In this document: positions 8,356 through 17,160 of the stretch, piece by piece
Numbering within the stretch: position 1 is the stretch's first letter
How the letters are laid out: each line of letters begins with the position of its first letter
Source: Halopiger aswanensis
GTDB lineage: Archaea > Halobacteriota > Halobacteria > Halobacteriales > Natrialbaceae
Direction: 5' to 3'
DNA length: 64,000 nucleotides
NCBI RefSeq assembly: GCF_003610195.1
Contig: NZ_RAPO01000004.1
Coordinates: 248,001 to 312,000, forward strand
Made by a program: the position numbers and the translations under genes
The notes under the pieces: generated by a model
Told to the model about the DNA's origin: nothing
Database searches by the model: none
What the model saw: only the letters and a program-made list of their open reading frames with translations

Positions 8356-9543
8356 CTAACACTCGAGCGCGCGACCGATCTCGAGGGCGCGTTGCCGACT
8401 GTCGGAGAGTCCGTCGCTGACGAAGATCGAATAGTACAGGTCGCCGTCGGCAGTGGCGCCGCCACACGACCGCTCGAGTTCCGTTCCCTCGTCAGTGTCG
8501 GCGATCGTCCCCGTCGCATCGCCGATGGAGACGGTCTCACCGCCGCGAGCGAACAGTCGCGGTCCGTCGCTGGTCGTCACCGTAATCGTTTCGCCGTCGC
8601 CGCGGTAGGACAGCGTGACCTGTTGGCGCTTTTCGTCGGGGAACTCGTAGCTGGTGACCTTCTCCAGCGCGAATGCGTCCGGGACCGTTGCAGCCGGTGG
8701 CTGCCCGACGGCGAACGGAACAGCATCGTCAGCAGCGTCGACGGTTTCGTGGCTCTCGATCGACGGTAGCACGATTTCATCGACGCTCTCGCTTCCGTTC
8801 TCGTCCGTCGGCGGCTCGAACTCGAAGCGATCGTCGTCGAACCCCGGATCGACCGTGAGGTTTCGATAGGTCGTCTCGAGCGAGACGCCGTCGCCTGCGA
8901 CGCGGTGCTTGACGGGAAACAGGTGTTCCTGATCGAACCACACGTCGACGGTTTCCGCCGATCGATCCGCGCCGTCGAAGTCGCCGTCGTCCCGCTCCAG
9001 CGGAATCACGTACTCGGAGTTACCCACGAGGATAGAGACGGACCGGCCGACCGACTCGTTCGCGGCCGGCTCGAACGCGACCCGATACGCATCTCTCCCG
9101 TCGATCGTCGTTTCGTCGATCGACTCGATTTCGTACCGTTCGACGTATCGCTGTTGCTGGGCGTACACTCCCTCGAGGAACGACGACGCGTTCGGATCGA
9201 TCTCGAGTCGCTGAGCGGAGTCGGCATCCCGATCGTACTGCCATCGCGTGGTGCCGTTGCTGACGATCACCGTGCCGTCGGCGGTCTCGATACGGCTGGC
9301 ACCGTCGGCGCGGAACTGGACGTCCTCGCGGACGGTCGTCGTCTCACCGTCGATCGTCTGGTTGATTTCGACGGTTGCGGCGAGTTCCGACGGCGGCGTT
9401 GCCTCGGTTATCTGCGTCTCGAGGGCCGTGTCGGAGACACCGGTACCGGTACTCGGGACGGCGACACACCCCGCGAGGAGCATCACGAACAGGACGGCGA
9501 TCGCCGCGGGTATCGCTCGCGTTCCCGCGAATTTGGGGACCAT
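8356..9543 (-). CDS. LolA-like haloarchaeal lipoprotein
   Basis: A 395-residue exported lipoprotein. Residues 9-26 are a hydrophobic leader ending in the lipobox LLAGC with Cys26 as lipidation site. What follows is a beta-rich region with the pattern of LolA/LolB-like proteins (VEINQTIDGETTTVREDVQF, WQYDRD, GRDAYRVAFEP, VDVWFDQEHLFPVKHRV). The role of archaeal members is unknown; they are cell-surface anchored and may bind lipids or hydrophobic ligands. A C-terminal region of about 130 residues with a lone Cys pair (Cys near CGGATADG and the terminal Cys) follows. Single gene, no operon partner evident. Confidence 0.8.
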   Translation of the reverse strand: MVPKFAGTRAIPAAIAVLFVMLLAGCVAVPSTGTGVSDTALETQITEATPPSELAATVEINQTIDGETTTVREDVQFRADGASRIETADGTVIVSNGTTRWQYDRDADSAQRLEIDPNASSFLEGVYAQQQRYVERYEIESIDETTIDGRDAYRVAFEPAANESVGRSVSILVGNSEYVIPLERDDGDFDGADRSAETVDVWFDQEHLFPVKHRVAGDGVSLETTYRNLTVDPGFDDDRFEFEPPTDENGSESVDEIVLPSIESHETVDAADDAVPFAVGQPPAATVPDAFALEKVTSYEFPDEKRQQVTLSYRGDGETITVTTSDGPRLFARGGETVSIGDATGTIADTDEGTELERSCGGATADGDLYYSIFVSDGLSDSRQRALEIGRALEC

Positions 9544-9748
9544 GTTGCATACGTGTTAATCGAGAAACATTACATCTCTGATGATCGATTCGAACGACAG
9601 GTCGGAGAGTGCCGTCCACACGGGGACTGTATCGGCACGGCGCGCTCCCTTCTACTGGAAACCCCGATCGTCTCCGTAGCGTATGTCACAGCGTGACCGG
9701 GACGGGAAACGGAGAGAAGTGCACCGAACCAGCTACGTTGTTACCGGC

Positions 9749-11170
9749 TCACGCGTCGTCCGGATCGACGTTGACGTTGCGGTGAAAGACGTTGTCGGGA
9801 TCGTACGCAGCTTTCACCTCGGCGAGCCGGTCGTAGTTATCGCCGTAGACCTGTTTCGTCCAGTCTTCCCAGTTGCGTTCGTCAACCCCAGTAAAGCCCG
9901 CGTACGCTCCCTCCGCACCGGCACGGCGCAGTTCGCGCTCGGTTTCGGCCGCCCAATCGAGGGTCGGCTGGTTCCGGAACTCCTCCCAGTTGCCTTCGAT
10001 GGTGATCATGTACTCCTTGTCATCCCACGCGTAGGCAGCATCGGTACCGTGGCCGATGTTGCCGCCGAGCGACCAGACACCGACGGCCGACATCGGCGAC
10101 GGCGCCGCCTCAGTCTGCTCGAGGATGATGTCGCGGATGTCGTCGGTAACCTCGTCGACGAAGACCGACCGGTGGGTGTATTTCCGGCCCCACGGGTACA
10201 TCTGCGTCCCGAGATCGTGTAATGCCTCGTACGGCATTACGTCGCTCATGTCGAGAAGCGGCTCGGCGATATCGCGAAGCGGCTCGATGACTGCTGCGCC
10301 GTCTTCGGGGTCGCCGGCGTAGCAGCCCATGATGGCGACGGCATCCTCGCCGATCAGGTCGTCGGGCATCGGCGGCAAGCCGGGAACGTGTCCGGCGAGG
10401 ACTATCGTCGTCAGTTCAGCAGGCGCATCGCTCATCACCTGCTGGTGCGTCTCGAGGACCGCTGTCGCAGCATCGTACGGATAGAACACGCCGAGGGCCT
10501 GCACCATCGGACCGACCTCGTACAGGTCGAACTCGAAATGAGTGACGACGCCGAAGTTACCTCCGCCGCCGCGGACAGCCCAGAACAGGTCTTCGTTATG
10601 GTCGGGCGAGGCCGTCACCAGGTCGCCGTCGGCGGTGACGAGTTCGATACGGCGGAGCGCATCGATGCCGAGGCCGTGCTTCCGGCGGATCCAACCGATG
10701 CCGCCGGCAAGCGTGCTCCCGGGGATCCCCACGTCGCCCGCACTGCCGGTCGGGACGGCGAGACCGTGCTTCTGGGTCTCGGCGAGAACATCCTCGGCGC
10801 GGGTGCCGGGCTGGACGTGAGCGACCTGTTCCTCGGGGTCGACGCGGACGGCATCCATGTCTTCGAGATCGACGACGAGCCCGTTCTCGACGACGGCGCT
10901 CCCGGCCTGATGGTGGGCGCCGCCCCGGATCGAAAGCTCGAGATCCTGCTCGCGGGCAAACCGGATCGCGCGGGCGACGTCGGTCGCCCCCTTCACGCGA
11001 GCGACGATCGCGGGGTGCTTCTCGATGAGACCGTTCCAGACGTTCCGGGCGTCTTCGTACTCGTCGCCATCAGGAAGAATAAGATCGCCGCGGAGTTCCT
11101 CCCCGAAGTCCTCGAGTGCCCCCTCATCCACCGATGCGATGATACCGAGCGGATGCTCGTGAACTGTCAT
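9749..11170 (-). CDS. FAD-linked oxidase, berberine-bridge-enzyme type
   Basis: The product (473 residues from the ATG at 11170) has the PCMH/VAO FAD-binding domain (AIRFAREQDLELSIRGGAHH, the His being the usual site of covalent flavin attachment in this family, then GSAGDVGIPGSTLAGGIGW and WAVRGGGGNFGVVTHFEFDL) and the C-terminal BBE tail (KQVYGDNYDRLAEVKAAYDP). Such enzymes oxidise carbohydrates, alcohols or secondary metabolites with oxygen; the substrate is unknown. An in-frame ATG at 11218 would add 16 residues; the later start gives an N-terminus (MTVHEHPLG) more like its relatives. Next to a FilR1-like regulator on the same strand, 129 bases upstream. Confidence 0.88.
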   Translation of the reverse strand: MTVHEHPLGIIASVDEGALEDFGEELRGDLILPDGDEYEDARNVWNGLIEKHPAIVARVKGATDVARAIRFAREQDLELSIRGGAHHQAGSAVVENGLVVDLEDMDAVRVDPEEQVAHVQPGTRAEDVLAETQKHGLAVPTGSAGDVGIPGSTLAGGIGWIRRKHGLGIDALRRIELVTADGDLVTASPDHNEDLFWAVRGGGGNFGVVTHFEFDLYEVGPMVQALGVFYPYDAATAVLETHQQVMSDAPAELTTIVLAGHVPGLPPMPDDLIGEDAVAIMGCYAGDPEDGAAVIEPLRDIAEPLLDMSDVMPYEALHDLGTQMYPWGRKYTHRSVFVDEVTDDIRDIILEQTEAAPSPMSAVGVWSLGGNIGHGTDAAYAWDDKEYMITIEGNWEEFRNQPTLDWAAETERELRRAGAEGAYAGFTGVDERNWEDWTKQVYGDNYDRLAEVKAAYDPDNVFHRNVNVDPDDA

Positions 11171-11299
11171 CGGTATCCACATCACGGTGATCACGTTCAT
11201 ATGCACCGGGTGGGCCACTGTGTCACCCGCTGAACAAGGGAACGAACTACCGAATAGCGGGCAACTGTACTGGGTGAGACCGCCTGCGTTGAGATCTAC

Positions 11300-12112
11300 T
11301 CACGACGGATCGACAACGACCGAATCACGCTCTCGAAGCGACGCGTCGACGGGGTCGGCGTCAGTTCGAATTCGATCGAACAGTCCGCGAACCCACTCGT
11401 GCAGTTCCGCAGATCGGTTCACGATGACGCCTTCAACGCCGCCCGCAGCGTAAATAACGACGAGAACGGTAAACTGGTCACCAGCGTCGATACAAACGAG
11501 CCCGAACGACGGACCATCCCCGACATACAACGCGGCGTCGGACTGCGAAGCGATCGCAGTGAGTTCGTCCTCGTACCGCGTTCTGAGGCAGTCGTACGTT
11601 TCCCCCTCGAGGATGATCGTCAGGTCGGTATCGGACTCGCCCGCGGTCCGCTCCCAGACTCGAGGAAGGTTCGGATTGACAACGGTGGGAAAGTACGCGA
11701 TCGCCGCTCCGCTCGCCGTTCGAAACGTCTCTTCGACGATCTCGAGCGGTCGAAACGCGCCATCGTGACGCTGCAGGACGATGTCAGCGCCTTCGAGAAG
11801 TTCGATCGGCGGCGGATCAGCCGTCGGAAATGCCTGGGTAAGCGGCTTGATAGAGACGAGCGTTTCGATCTCCGTAGAGTACCGTTCGAAACGCTCGATA
11901 GCGATCTCCCCGAATCGAGTGGCGACGTAGCGTCCGTCTCGCTTCGCGACGAGGTCCGCGTCTTCGAGGTCCCCCAGTGCCCTCGTGACCGTCGATCGGG
12001 AAACCGCCAACCGATCGACGAGTTCTCGCGGTTGTAACGGTTCTTCCGCGAGTTCAGCGAGCACGTCCGAGCGCTTTCTGATCGTATCGATTACGTCGGA
12101 TACATCCCCCAT
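11300..12112 (-). CDS. Winged-helix regulator with FilR1/DUF1724-like domain
   Basis: The 270-residue protein begins with a winged helix (DVLAELAEEPLQPRELVDRL, then AVSRSTVTRALGDLEDADLV) followed by about 150 residues matching the DUF1724/FilR1-middle region common in archaeal regulators (LEGADIVLQRHDGAFRPLEI, VVNPNLPRVWERTAGESD, ...VIYAAGGVEGVIVNRSAELHEW). These are DNA-binding regulators with an effector-binding second domain of unknown ligand. It lies directly upstream of the FAD oxidase in the same direction and may control it; that is inference. Confidence 0.85.
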   Translation of the reverse strand: MGDVSDVIDTIRKRSDVLAELAEEPLQPRELVDRLAVSRSTVTRALGDLEDADLVAKRDGRYVATRFGEIAIERFERYSTEIETLVSIKPLTQAFPTADPPPIELLEGADIVLQRHDGAFRPLEIVEETFRTASGAAIAYFPTVVNPNLPRVWERTAGESDTDLTIILEGETYDCLRTRYEDELTAIASQSDAALYVGDGPSFGLVCIDAGDQFTVLVVIYAAGGVEGVIVNRSAELHEWVRGLFDRIRTDADPVDASLRERDSVVVDPS

Positions 12113-12511
12113 CTTCGCTCATCCCCAGCAGACAAAATTGGTCACTCGAGACGATATTGAAAGTTTCGTTAGAAATAATATCCATATTTAGACGTATTGG
12201 TTTACGAGGATAGGCAGAAACATGAATTCTAATTTGTTTAAGTAGAAATAGATGTCGATAGCGCCAGCCTCTCAACCTGTATTGCTGGTTCTGCTTTCGG
12301 CTGATGGCTGCTCCCGATCGTAGAGATGTCCGTCTACTGGCTACTGATCAACGATGTGGCCAGCAGACTGTGGGATCCCCGGATATCCCACAGGAAATAT
12401 TCAGTTAATAGTGTTGAAATCCTCGGTCAGTAGCATCTCTCGCGGCCCTGTTAGTATTTGTATCCGACTGGCAGCGGGTTTAATAGCCTGCTCAGTCCCT
12501 TTATCGGTAGT
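12113..12511. other. Intergenic region with promoters for the flanking genes
   Basis: About 400 bases. The part at 12160-12250 is AT-rich and probably carries the promoter of the regulator on the minus strand. TTTAATA at 12479-12485 sits about 27 nt before the ATG at 12512 and is a good TATA box for the rightward gene. No gene seen inside. Confidence 0.5.
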
Positions 12512-12963
12512 ATGGGCGACGATACCGAACAACACGACGATGTCGATGCTAACTCCGAGAGTCCACCAGCCGGTGGAAGGCCCCGCCGCAAGCGATACTG
12601 GAGTTAGACCACGTCTACGAGGCACTGGGTCATCCGCGGCGTCGCTACCTCTGCTATACGCTTCTCGAGGACACAGAGTGGACGCTGACCGATCTGGCGA
12701 CGAAAATCGCCGCGTGGGAGAACGACAGCCCCGATCACGAGGTCACGGCACAGCAGCGAGAACGGGTGTACGTCTCGCTCTATCACGCCCACGTGCCCAA
12801 GTTAGTCGATGAGGGCGTCATCACCTTCGATGACGCAACCGAGACCATTACGGCCGCTGAGAACGCTGCTCAAGTTCTGACCGCACTCGAGGGAATGGGA
12901 GCGAGTGTCAACAATACCCAAGAAACACACGCCCGGAGTGAAATGGATGACGACGAACAATAA
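12512..12963 (+). pseudogene. DUF7344-type haloarchaeal regulator with an apparent frameshift
   Basis: The ATG at 12512 opens a frame (MGDDTEQHDDVDANSESPPA) that soon stops, while the body of the protein is in another frame from about 12580 (PPQAILELDHVYEALGHPRR, then YLCYTLLEDTEWTLTDLATK and YVSLYHAHVPKLVDEGVITF). Restoring one C in the CCCC run at 12581-12584 joins the two into one normal-looking protein of about 150 residues. The body is the winged-helix domain often seen next to HalOD1 proteins in haloarchaea. TATA box at leaderless spacing precedes the ATG, so the gene was functional recently, or the base is a sequencing error. The stop overlaps the next gene by 17 bases. Confidence 0.75.
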
Positions 12964-13309
12964 CGGCGGAACGGACAGCGAGGACGATCCGACCCTCAAC
13001 CAGAAGAGCCACTGGCAGCAAACCGCACAGTGGTTATACGAGCCCGATCGTGACGGCGGGCTGACGACCGCGATCGTGTTTGCGATCGCGGAAGCGAAAG
13101 ACGCCTCCCCGAGTGAGGTGAAGTCCCCGCCACTGTACGAGAGCGTCGATGTCGCCGGTATCGAAGCTGCGTTCTTCGGTCCTCATACGGAGAATGCGTC
13201 TCGACAGGGGACCGGAACTGTCGAATTTCGCTACACGAATCAGCTCATCAAGGTACGGAGCGACGGCTGGGTACAGGTCTACGAACGGACCGAAACCGAA
13301 CTGTCGTGA
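12947..13309 (+). CDS. HalOD1 output-domain protein
   Basis: 120 residues from the ATG at 12947 (a GTG at 12905 is an alternative). The C-terminal 80 residues match HalOD1, a haloarchaeal output domain (SHWQQTAQWLYEPDRDGGLT, TAIVFAIAEAKDASPSEVKS, PPLYESVDVAGIEAAF and a final beta hairpin ending in VRSDGWVQVYE). The domain is found alone or attached to receiver and sensor domains; its target is unknown. It overlaps the preceding winged-helix gene, a pairing seen repeatedly in this group, so the two are probably co-transcribed. Confidence 0.85.
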   Translation: MTTNNNGGTDSEDDPTLNQKSHWQQTAQWLYEPDRDGGLTTAIVFAIAEAKDASPSEVKSPPLYESVDVAGIEAAFFGPHTENASRQGTGTVEFRYTNQLIKVRSDGWVQVYERTETELS

Positions 13310-13377
13310 GCGTTCACCCCGTCTTCGTTTCGAAGTGATATTCTCTCGCGTCCCGCGTCGTTAGGCGCTGGCAGCTG

Positions 13378-14055
13378 TCACTTCCCATCCTCATCTCGAG
13401 TCCGATCGATGCCGTCGATCACGTCGATCGAGACGCTATCGTCCCGCCCGACCTCAGAACCGTTCCCGAATCCGCCGCTGATCACGCGACCGAGCGCCCG
13501 CTCGAACGGTTCGTCGAGTTGCTCAACCTCGTCGGGATCGGCCTCGACGAGGAAACCGCTCGTCACGTTCGGCGACGTCGGAACGAAGTACAGCCCTTGT
13601 CCGTCGTCCGCCGAGCGGCCGGTTTTGAACGCCGTCATCCAAACGTCGTCCCAGACCTCGAGTTTGACCGGCTGGCGGAGTTCCGTCTGCTCGTTGACCG
13701 CGGTTTCGGCGGCCGTCTTCGAGGCGTTGTAGACGACGCGGACGCCGGGAAGCGCGTTGGCACTGGTATCGATCGCTCGTTCGACGACGGCACCGAGTGC
13801 CGTCCGCGCTACCAAGCCGGTTGCATAGAGCAGCCCCAACAGCAGACTGCCCGAGACGGCGACCCGAAGCAGCGCCGTCAGTCTGGTACGGACCATCTCA
13901 TTCGCGATGAGCGTCTCGAGAAACCACTCGGGAACCAGCAGATCGGGCGTGAATCCGTCGACGAACCCGTACAGGACGTAGCAAAGGTAGCCGATGACGA
14001 GGATCGGCGCGAGGACGATCAGGCCGCGGGAGAAATCTCGTTTCCAGGAAGCCAT
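13378..14055 (-). CDS. DUF502 membrane protein
   Basis: 225 residues with two membrane segments (about 10-32 LIVLAPILVIGYLCYVLYGF and 61-86) and the DUF502 core: GVRVVYNASKTAAETAVNE, VKLEVWDDVWMTAFKTG, YFVPTSPNVTSGFLVEADPD and a conserved Gly-rich end. Family function unknown; in plants related proteins associate with membrane traffic. Single gene on the minus strand, convergent with the HalOD1 gene. Confidence 0.88.
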   Translation of the reverse strand: MASWKRDFSRGLIVLAPILVIGYLCYVLYGFVDGFTPDLLVPEWFLETLIANEMVRTRLTALLRVAVSGSLLLGLLYATGLVARTALGAVVERAIDTSANALPGVRVVYNASKTAAETAVNEQTELRQPVKLEVWDDVWMTAFKTGRSADDGQGLYFVPTSPNVTSGFLVEADPDEVEQLDEPFERALGRVISGGFGNGSEVGRDDSVSIDVIDGIDRTRDEDGK

Positions 14056-14221
14056 GTAATGACGAGCGGTGGTAGCTATCTAAGCTCGGGCAGCCGTCGG
14101 GTTCAACGTTTCGACACTCGAGCGACTAGTGGGTCCCACCGTTCCCGGTGAGGTCGATATACAGGACGGCGACGTGACGACGGCCCACACTGCAGTCCAC
14201 GATAATCGGTGATTAGATCGT

Positions 14222-14539
14222 AGTAGAAGGCGACACTACGGAGCCAGGGGTTCGTCAGAGGACGCGATCGCCTCCGCGCTACAGGATAATCCCGACGGCG
14301 GGACTGTCACGATCACCCTGACCGCCGACCGCAAGACGGGACGCGTACTCGGCGCGAGCCTGGTCAGCGAGTACGGCGAGGGCGCTGTCCATCGCAGCCA
14401 CGCGGTCGTCGGAGCCCTCGAGGAGGGGGCGACCGTGTTCGATCTGGAGAACTACGACCTCCCCTACGCCCCGCCGTTCAACACTACGTGGGATCCCGTA
14501 CTCGTTGCGGCGAAGGTACTCTCCGGGAAATTGCGATAA
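14222..14539 (+). pseudogene. 3' remnant of an NADH-oxidase-like pyridine nucleotide-disulfide oxidoreductase
   Basis: The frame ending in TAA at 14537-14539 reads TVTITLTADRKTGRVLGASL, VSEYGEGAVHRSHAVVGALE, ATVFDLENYDLPYAPPFNTT and WDPVLVAAKVL. This is the C-terminal dimerisation domain of NADH oxidase / CoA-disulfide reductase-type flavoproteins, including the diagnostic APPF-x-x-x-WDP element. There is no start codon, an in-frame stop lies at 14210-14212, and the FAD- and NAD-binding domains are absent, so only about the last 105 codons survive. The neighbour downstream is a peroxiredoxin-like gene, a plausible former partner. Confidence 0.75.
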
Positions 14540-14654
14540 CCCGTTTCAGTCGAGGGTTCCGTCCCTCCGGAAGACTACTCGTTCACTGCGGGACGACTGT
14601 GTCCAATCACTCCCTCTCCCACAGCCATATTCCCGTGTGGACCTTCGATGGGAT

Positions 14655-15137
14655 ATGGGATTAGAAGGCGAGCGAGCGCCCGAGTTCACGCTTCCGAGCA
14701 CCGCCGGCGACGAGGTGTCGCTTTCGGACCGACTCGAGGACGGTCCAGCCGTCGTCATCATCAACCGGGGCCACTGGTGTAGCTTCTGTGCGGAACAGCT
14801 CCAGACGTTCAGCGAGGTTTCCTACGACCTCTGGTTCAACGAGAACGTGGATATCCTGCCGGTCGTGACCGATCCACTGGCGCGCGTCACTGAAATGCGC
14901 GATCGGTACGACCTCGAGATCCAACTGCAGGCTGATCCCGACGGCGAAGTCGCTGAGCAGTACAGCGGAACGGAAGAAACGAGCCACGGTCTCACCGGCA
15001 TCTCGGGCGTGTACGTTATCGACGAGGAGGGGACGGTTCGGTTTGAACAGGTCGCAGACCACCCCGCCGATCGCACCTACGGCAACTGGGTCCGGTACTT
15101 CATCCGGAACGACTACGAGGATCCGTTCAGCGAGTAG
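14655..15137 (+). CDS. Peroxiredoxin / redoxin-domain protein
   Basis: 160 residues with a thioredoxin fold of the AhpC/TSA group: GERAPEFTLPSTAGDEVSLS, VVIINRGHWCSFCAEQLQTF (Cys42 and Cys45), a long middle with PVVTDPLARVTEMRDRY, and VYVIDEEGTVRFEQVADHP. It should reduce peroxides or act as a thiol oxidoreductase in the cytoplasm. The CSFC pair is closer to the peroxiredoxin-like redoxins than to classic two-Cys enzymes. The ATG at 14655 gives the conserved family start; a much earlier start would add a basic, unlikely leader. Confidence 0.85.
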   Translation: MGLEGERAPEFTLPSTAGDEVSLSDRLEDGPAVVIINRGHWCSFCAEQLQTFSEVSYDLWFNENVDILPVVTDPLARVTEMRDRYDLEIQLQADPDGEVAEQYSGTEETSHGLTGISGVYVIDEEGTVRFEQVADHPADRTYGNWVRYFIRNDYEDPFSE

Positions 15138-15285
15138 CTGGTAGTTTCGGCTTCTACCGCCAGTTCGGGAAACGGTCGGAATCCGGTCGGCTCAGCTCCC
15201 TGGCCGCCGTCGCGGCCGGACAGGGGTAGCGAACTCGTTGCGACTACGGGGTCTGCTCAGCAGCGGGAGAGACGCGTCCCGCCGG

Positions 15286-15591
15286 TTACAGTTCGACTGG
15301 GGATGCCGACTCGACGTCGAATCGGGTGACTTCGGGGTCGCCCGAGAGCAAATCCGGGAGCGCCTCCTCGAACGCTTCGAAGTGGTCGGTTTCCGCGTGC
15401 GCTCCGAAGGCGGCCTCATCCTCGTATCGCTCAAAGATTCGGAACACGTTCGGATCTTCGACGTCCGTTGTGACTCGATAGTCGACGACGCCGTCTTCCT
15501 CACGGGAGCGTTCGGCCAGGTCCGCTACGAGCTCGAGGGCGTCGTCGCGTCGATCCGGATCGATCGGAAACGTCGCGTGGATGACGAGCAT
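15286..15591 (-). CDS. Antibiotic biosynthesis monooxygenase-domain protein
   Basis: 101 residues from the ATG at 15591 (MLVIHATFPIDPDRRDDALE, LVADLAERSREEDGVVDYRV, FRIFERYEDEAAFGAHAETD, HFEAFEEALPDLL). This is the small ABM ferredoxin-like dimeric fold found in YgiN-type quinol monooxygenases and in heme- or quinone-handling proteins. Substrate unknown. Acidic, cytoplasmic, single gene. Confidence 0.85.
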   Translation of the reverse strand: MLVIHATFPIDPDRRDDALELVADLAERSREEDGVVDYRVTTDVEDPNVFRIFERYEDEAAFGAHAETDHFEAFEEALPDLLSGDPEVTRFDVESASPVEL

Positions 15592-15939
15592 CGCACTCAC
15601 ATGGACCGACGAGCCACAAAGTTCTATCCCGATTGTGCACCGGCCGCACATGACGCGATTTATGTGGAGTATCCGCTCCGTCTGCCGCAGCGTTGCCGCC
15701 TTCCGGAAGGACCGGGCGGTTGTTCGAGCCTGATCGCAGCAGCGAACGCACGACGGAGGTCGATGGGCCGTCGCGGAACGCGCCAAGCTATCCGACGAGA
15801 ACGCGGATCACAGGGACGGTTACCCACCGGTGAACAGCCCACTCTACGAAGCCGAAGCGAAGCTCGCCGACGAGTCGACACCCCGCAGTTCGGAGAGAAC
15901 GGTCGACAGAGGTCTGGAACCAGACGGGACGATTATCGA

Positions 15940-16971
15940 TCAATCGTCCGCCGTCGAAGCGTGTTCGGTTGCTCGACTTCGTAACTCGGCCGCCATCGCG
16001 GGAACATCGTCCGTCGAGACGGAGCCGTCGGTCTCGAGTTCCGCGAGTGACTTCGGGAACTCGCGACGTTCCTTGTGAATCGCGAGTCCGGCCTTCGCTC
16101 CCTGTCCCATCGCGACGGGGATCTGGTTATGTCCGGGCGTCAAATCGCCGACCGCGTACAGGCCGTCGACCGACGTTCGGCCGTGATCGTCGACAGCAAC
16201 TGTGCCGTCATCGTTGATATCCGCGCCGAGCGACGCGGCGAGCCCGTTGTTGTACTCGGAGCCGTACATCGCGAAGCCGCCCCGGTACTCGCGGACCGCT
16301 CCGTCGGCGAATTCGAGGGCCTCGAGCCAGCCATCGTCACCGTTCCGGACGCCAGTCACATCCTCGCGAACGATATCGACAGGGTGGTGCTCGAGCATCG
16401 TCGCCGTCTCGTCGCTCCAAGTCGGCTCGTCGCCGCGGAGCAGCAGATCGACGTCGTCGGTGAAATTGAGCATGATCATCGCGACGTAGGCGGCGCTGTC
16501 GCCGCGGCCCATCACGTAGACCGGCTCGTCGACGAACGCGTATGCGTCGCAGTGGAGACAGTAGTGCAGTCCGCGTCCAGTTCGGGGCAGCGGCGGGTCG
16601 GGTCGCCCGTCCGAAAAACCGGTCGCCAAAACGACGCTATCCGCGGTGGCCGATCCATCCGTCGTCTCGAGCACGAACGAATCGTCGACCCGCTCGATGT
16701 CCGTGACGAACTCCTGGCGGTAGTCGGCACCGTACGAGCGGAGCTGCTCGACGGCCGTCTCGAGGAGTTTGTTACCCGACACGGATTCGGGAACGCCGAT
16801 GACGTTGTGCGTCTCCTGCATCATCGCGGCTCGACCGCCGCCCCGGTCGAAGACTGCGGTTTCGTGGCCGAGCCGCGTCGTGTAGAGGGCTGTCGTCAGG
16901 CCGGCGGGACCGCCGCCGACGACGGCGACTTCGTATCGAGATTCGGTCGGGGAATCGGTGGATATCGTCAT
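15940..16971 (-). CDS. Thioredoxin-reductase-like FAD oxidoreductase
   Basis: 343 residues. An FAD dinucleotide-binding motif VVGGGPAGLTTALYTTRLGH lies at residues 17-36, a CLHC redox pair at Cys138/Cys141 (GRGLHYCLHCDAYAF), a second nucleotide-binding segment VYVMGRGDSAAYVAMIM and the C-terminal GLYAVGDLTPGHNQIPVAMG. This is the architecture of TrxB; the partner is not obvious here. The second dinucleotide motif is GRGDSA rather than the usual GGGDSA. The gene is transcribed away from the HxlR regulator gene, and the palindromes between them make HxlR-type redox control likely. Confidence 0.88.
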   Translation of the reverse strand: MTISTDSPTESRYEVAVVGGGPAGLTTALYTTRLGHETAVFDRGGGRAAMMQETHNVIGVPESVSGNKLLETAVEQLRSYGADYRQEFVTDIERVDDSFVLETTDGSATADSVVLATGFSDGRPDPPLPRTGRGLHYCLHCDAYAFVDEPVYVMGRGDSAAYVAMIMLNFTDDVDLLLRGDEPTWSDETATMLEHHPVDIVREDVTGVRNGDDGWLEALEFADGAVREYRGGFAMYGSEYNNGLAASLGADINDDGTVAVDDHGRTSVDGLYAVGDLTPGHNQIPVAMGQGAKAGLAIHKERREFPKSLAELETDGSVSTDDVPAMAAELRSRATEHASTADD

Positions 16972-17039
16972 CTTGGGTAACCTACAGTAATCCAGTTACG
17001 CTTAGTTAGCAATAAGTGTCAGCTAACCTGTCGATCATT

Positions 17040-17059
17040 CGGTTACCGGCCGGTAACCG
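17040..17059. promoter_or_regulatory. 20-bp perfect palindrome, candidate operator
   Basis: CGGTTACCGGCCGGTAACCG is its own reverse complement. It lies between the divergent TrxB-like and HxlR genes and shares the word GGTTAC/GTAACC with a second inverted repeat closer to the HxlR gene. Confidence 0.55.
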
Positions 17060-17092
17060 TCCTCAGTGGAGCGGACGCAGAAGCGATCGTAA

Positions 17093-17121
17093 CGTAACCA
17101 ACTACTAGTAACTAGGTTACG
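17093..17121. promoter_or_regulatory. Inverted repeat CGTAACC-N15-GGTTACG, candidate operator
   Basis: Seven-base arms at 17093-17099 and 17115-17121, just before the TATA box of the HxlR-type gene. The same half-site as in the palindrome at 17040-17059, suggesting autoregulation by the adjacent winged-helix dimer. Confidence 0.5.
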
Positions 17122-17130
17122 ATGCGTAAC

Positions 17131-17136
17131 TATATA
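17131..17136 (+). promoter_or_regulatory. TATA box of the HxlR-type gene
   Basis: TATATA at 17131-17136 lies 24 nt before the ATG at 17161, consistent with a leaderless transcript. Confidence 0.6.
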
Positions 17137-17160
17137 CCGATCTGAGACGAAGCGACTCGT

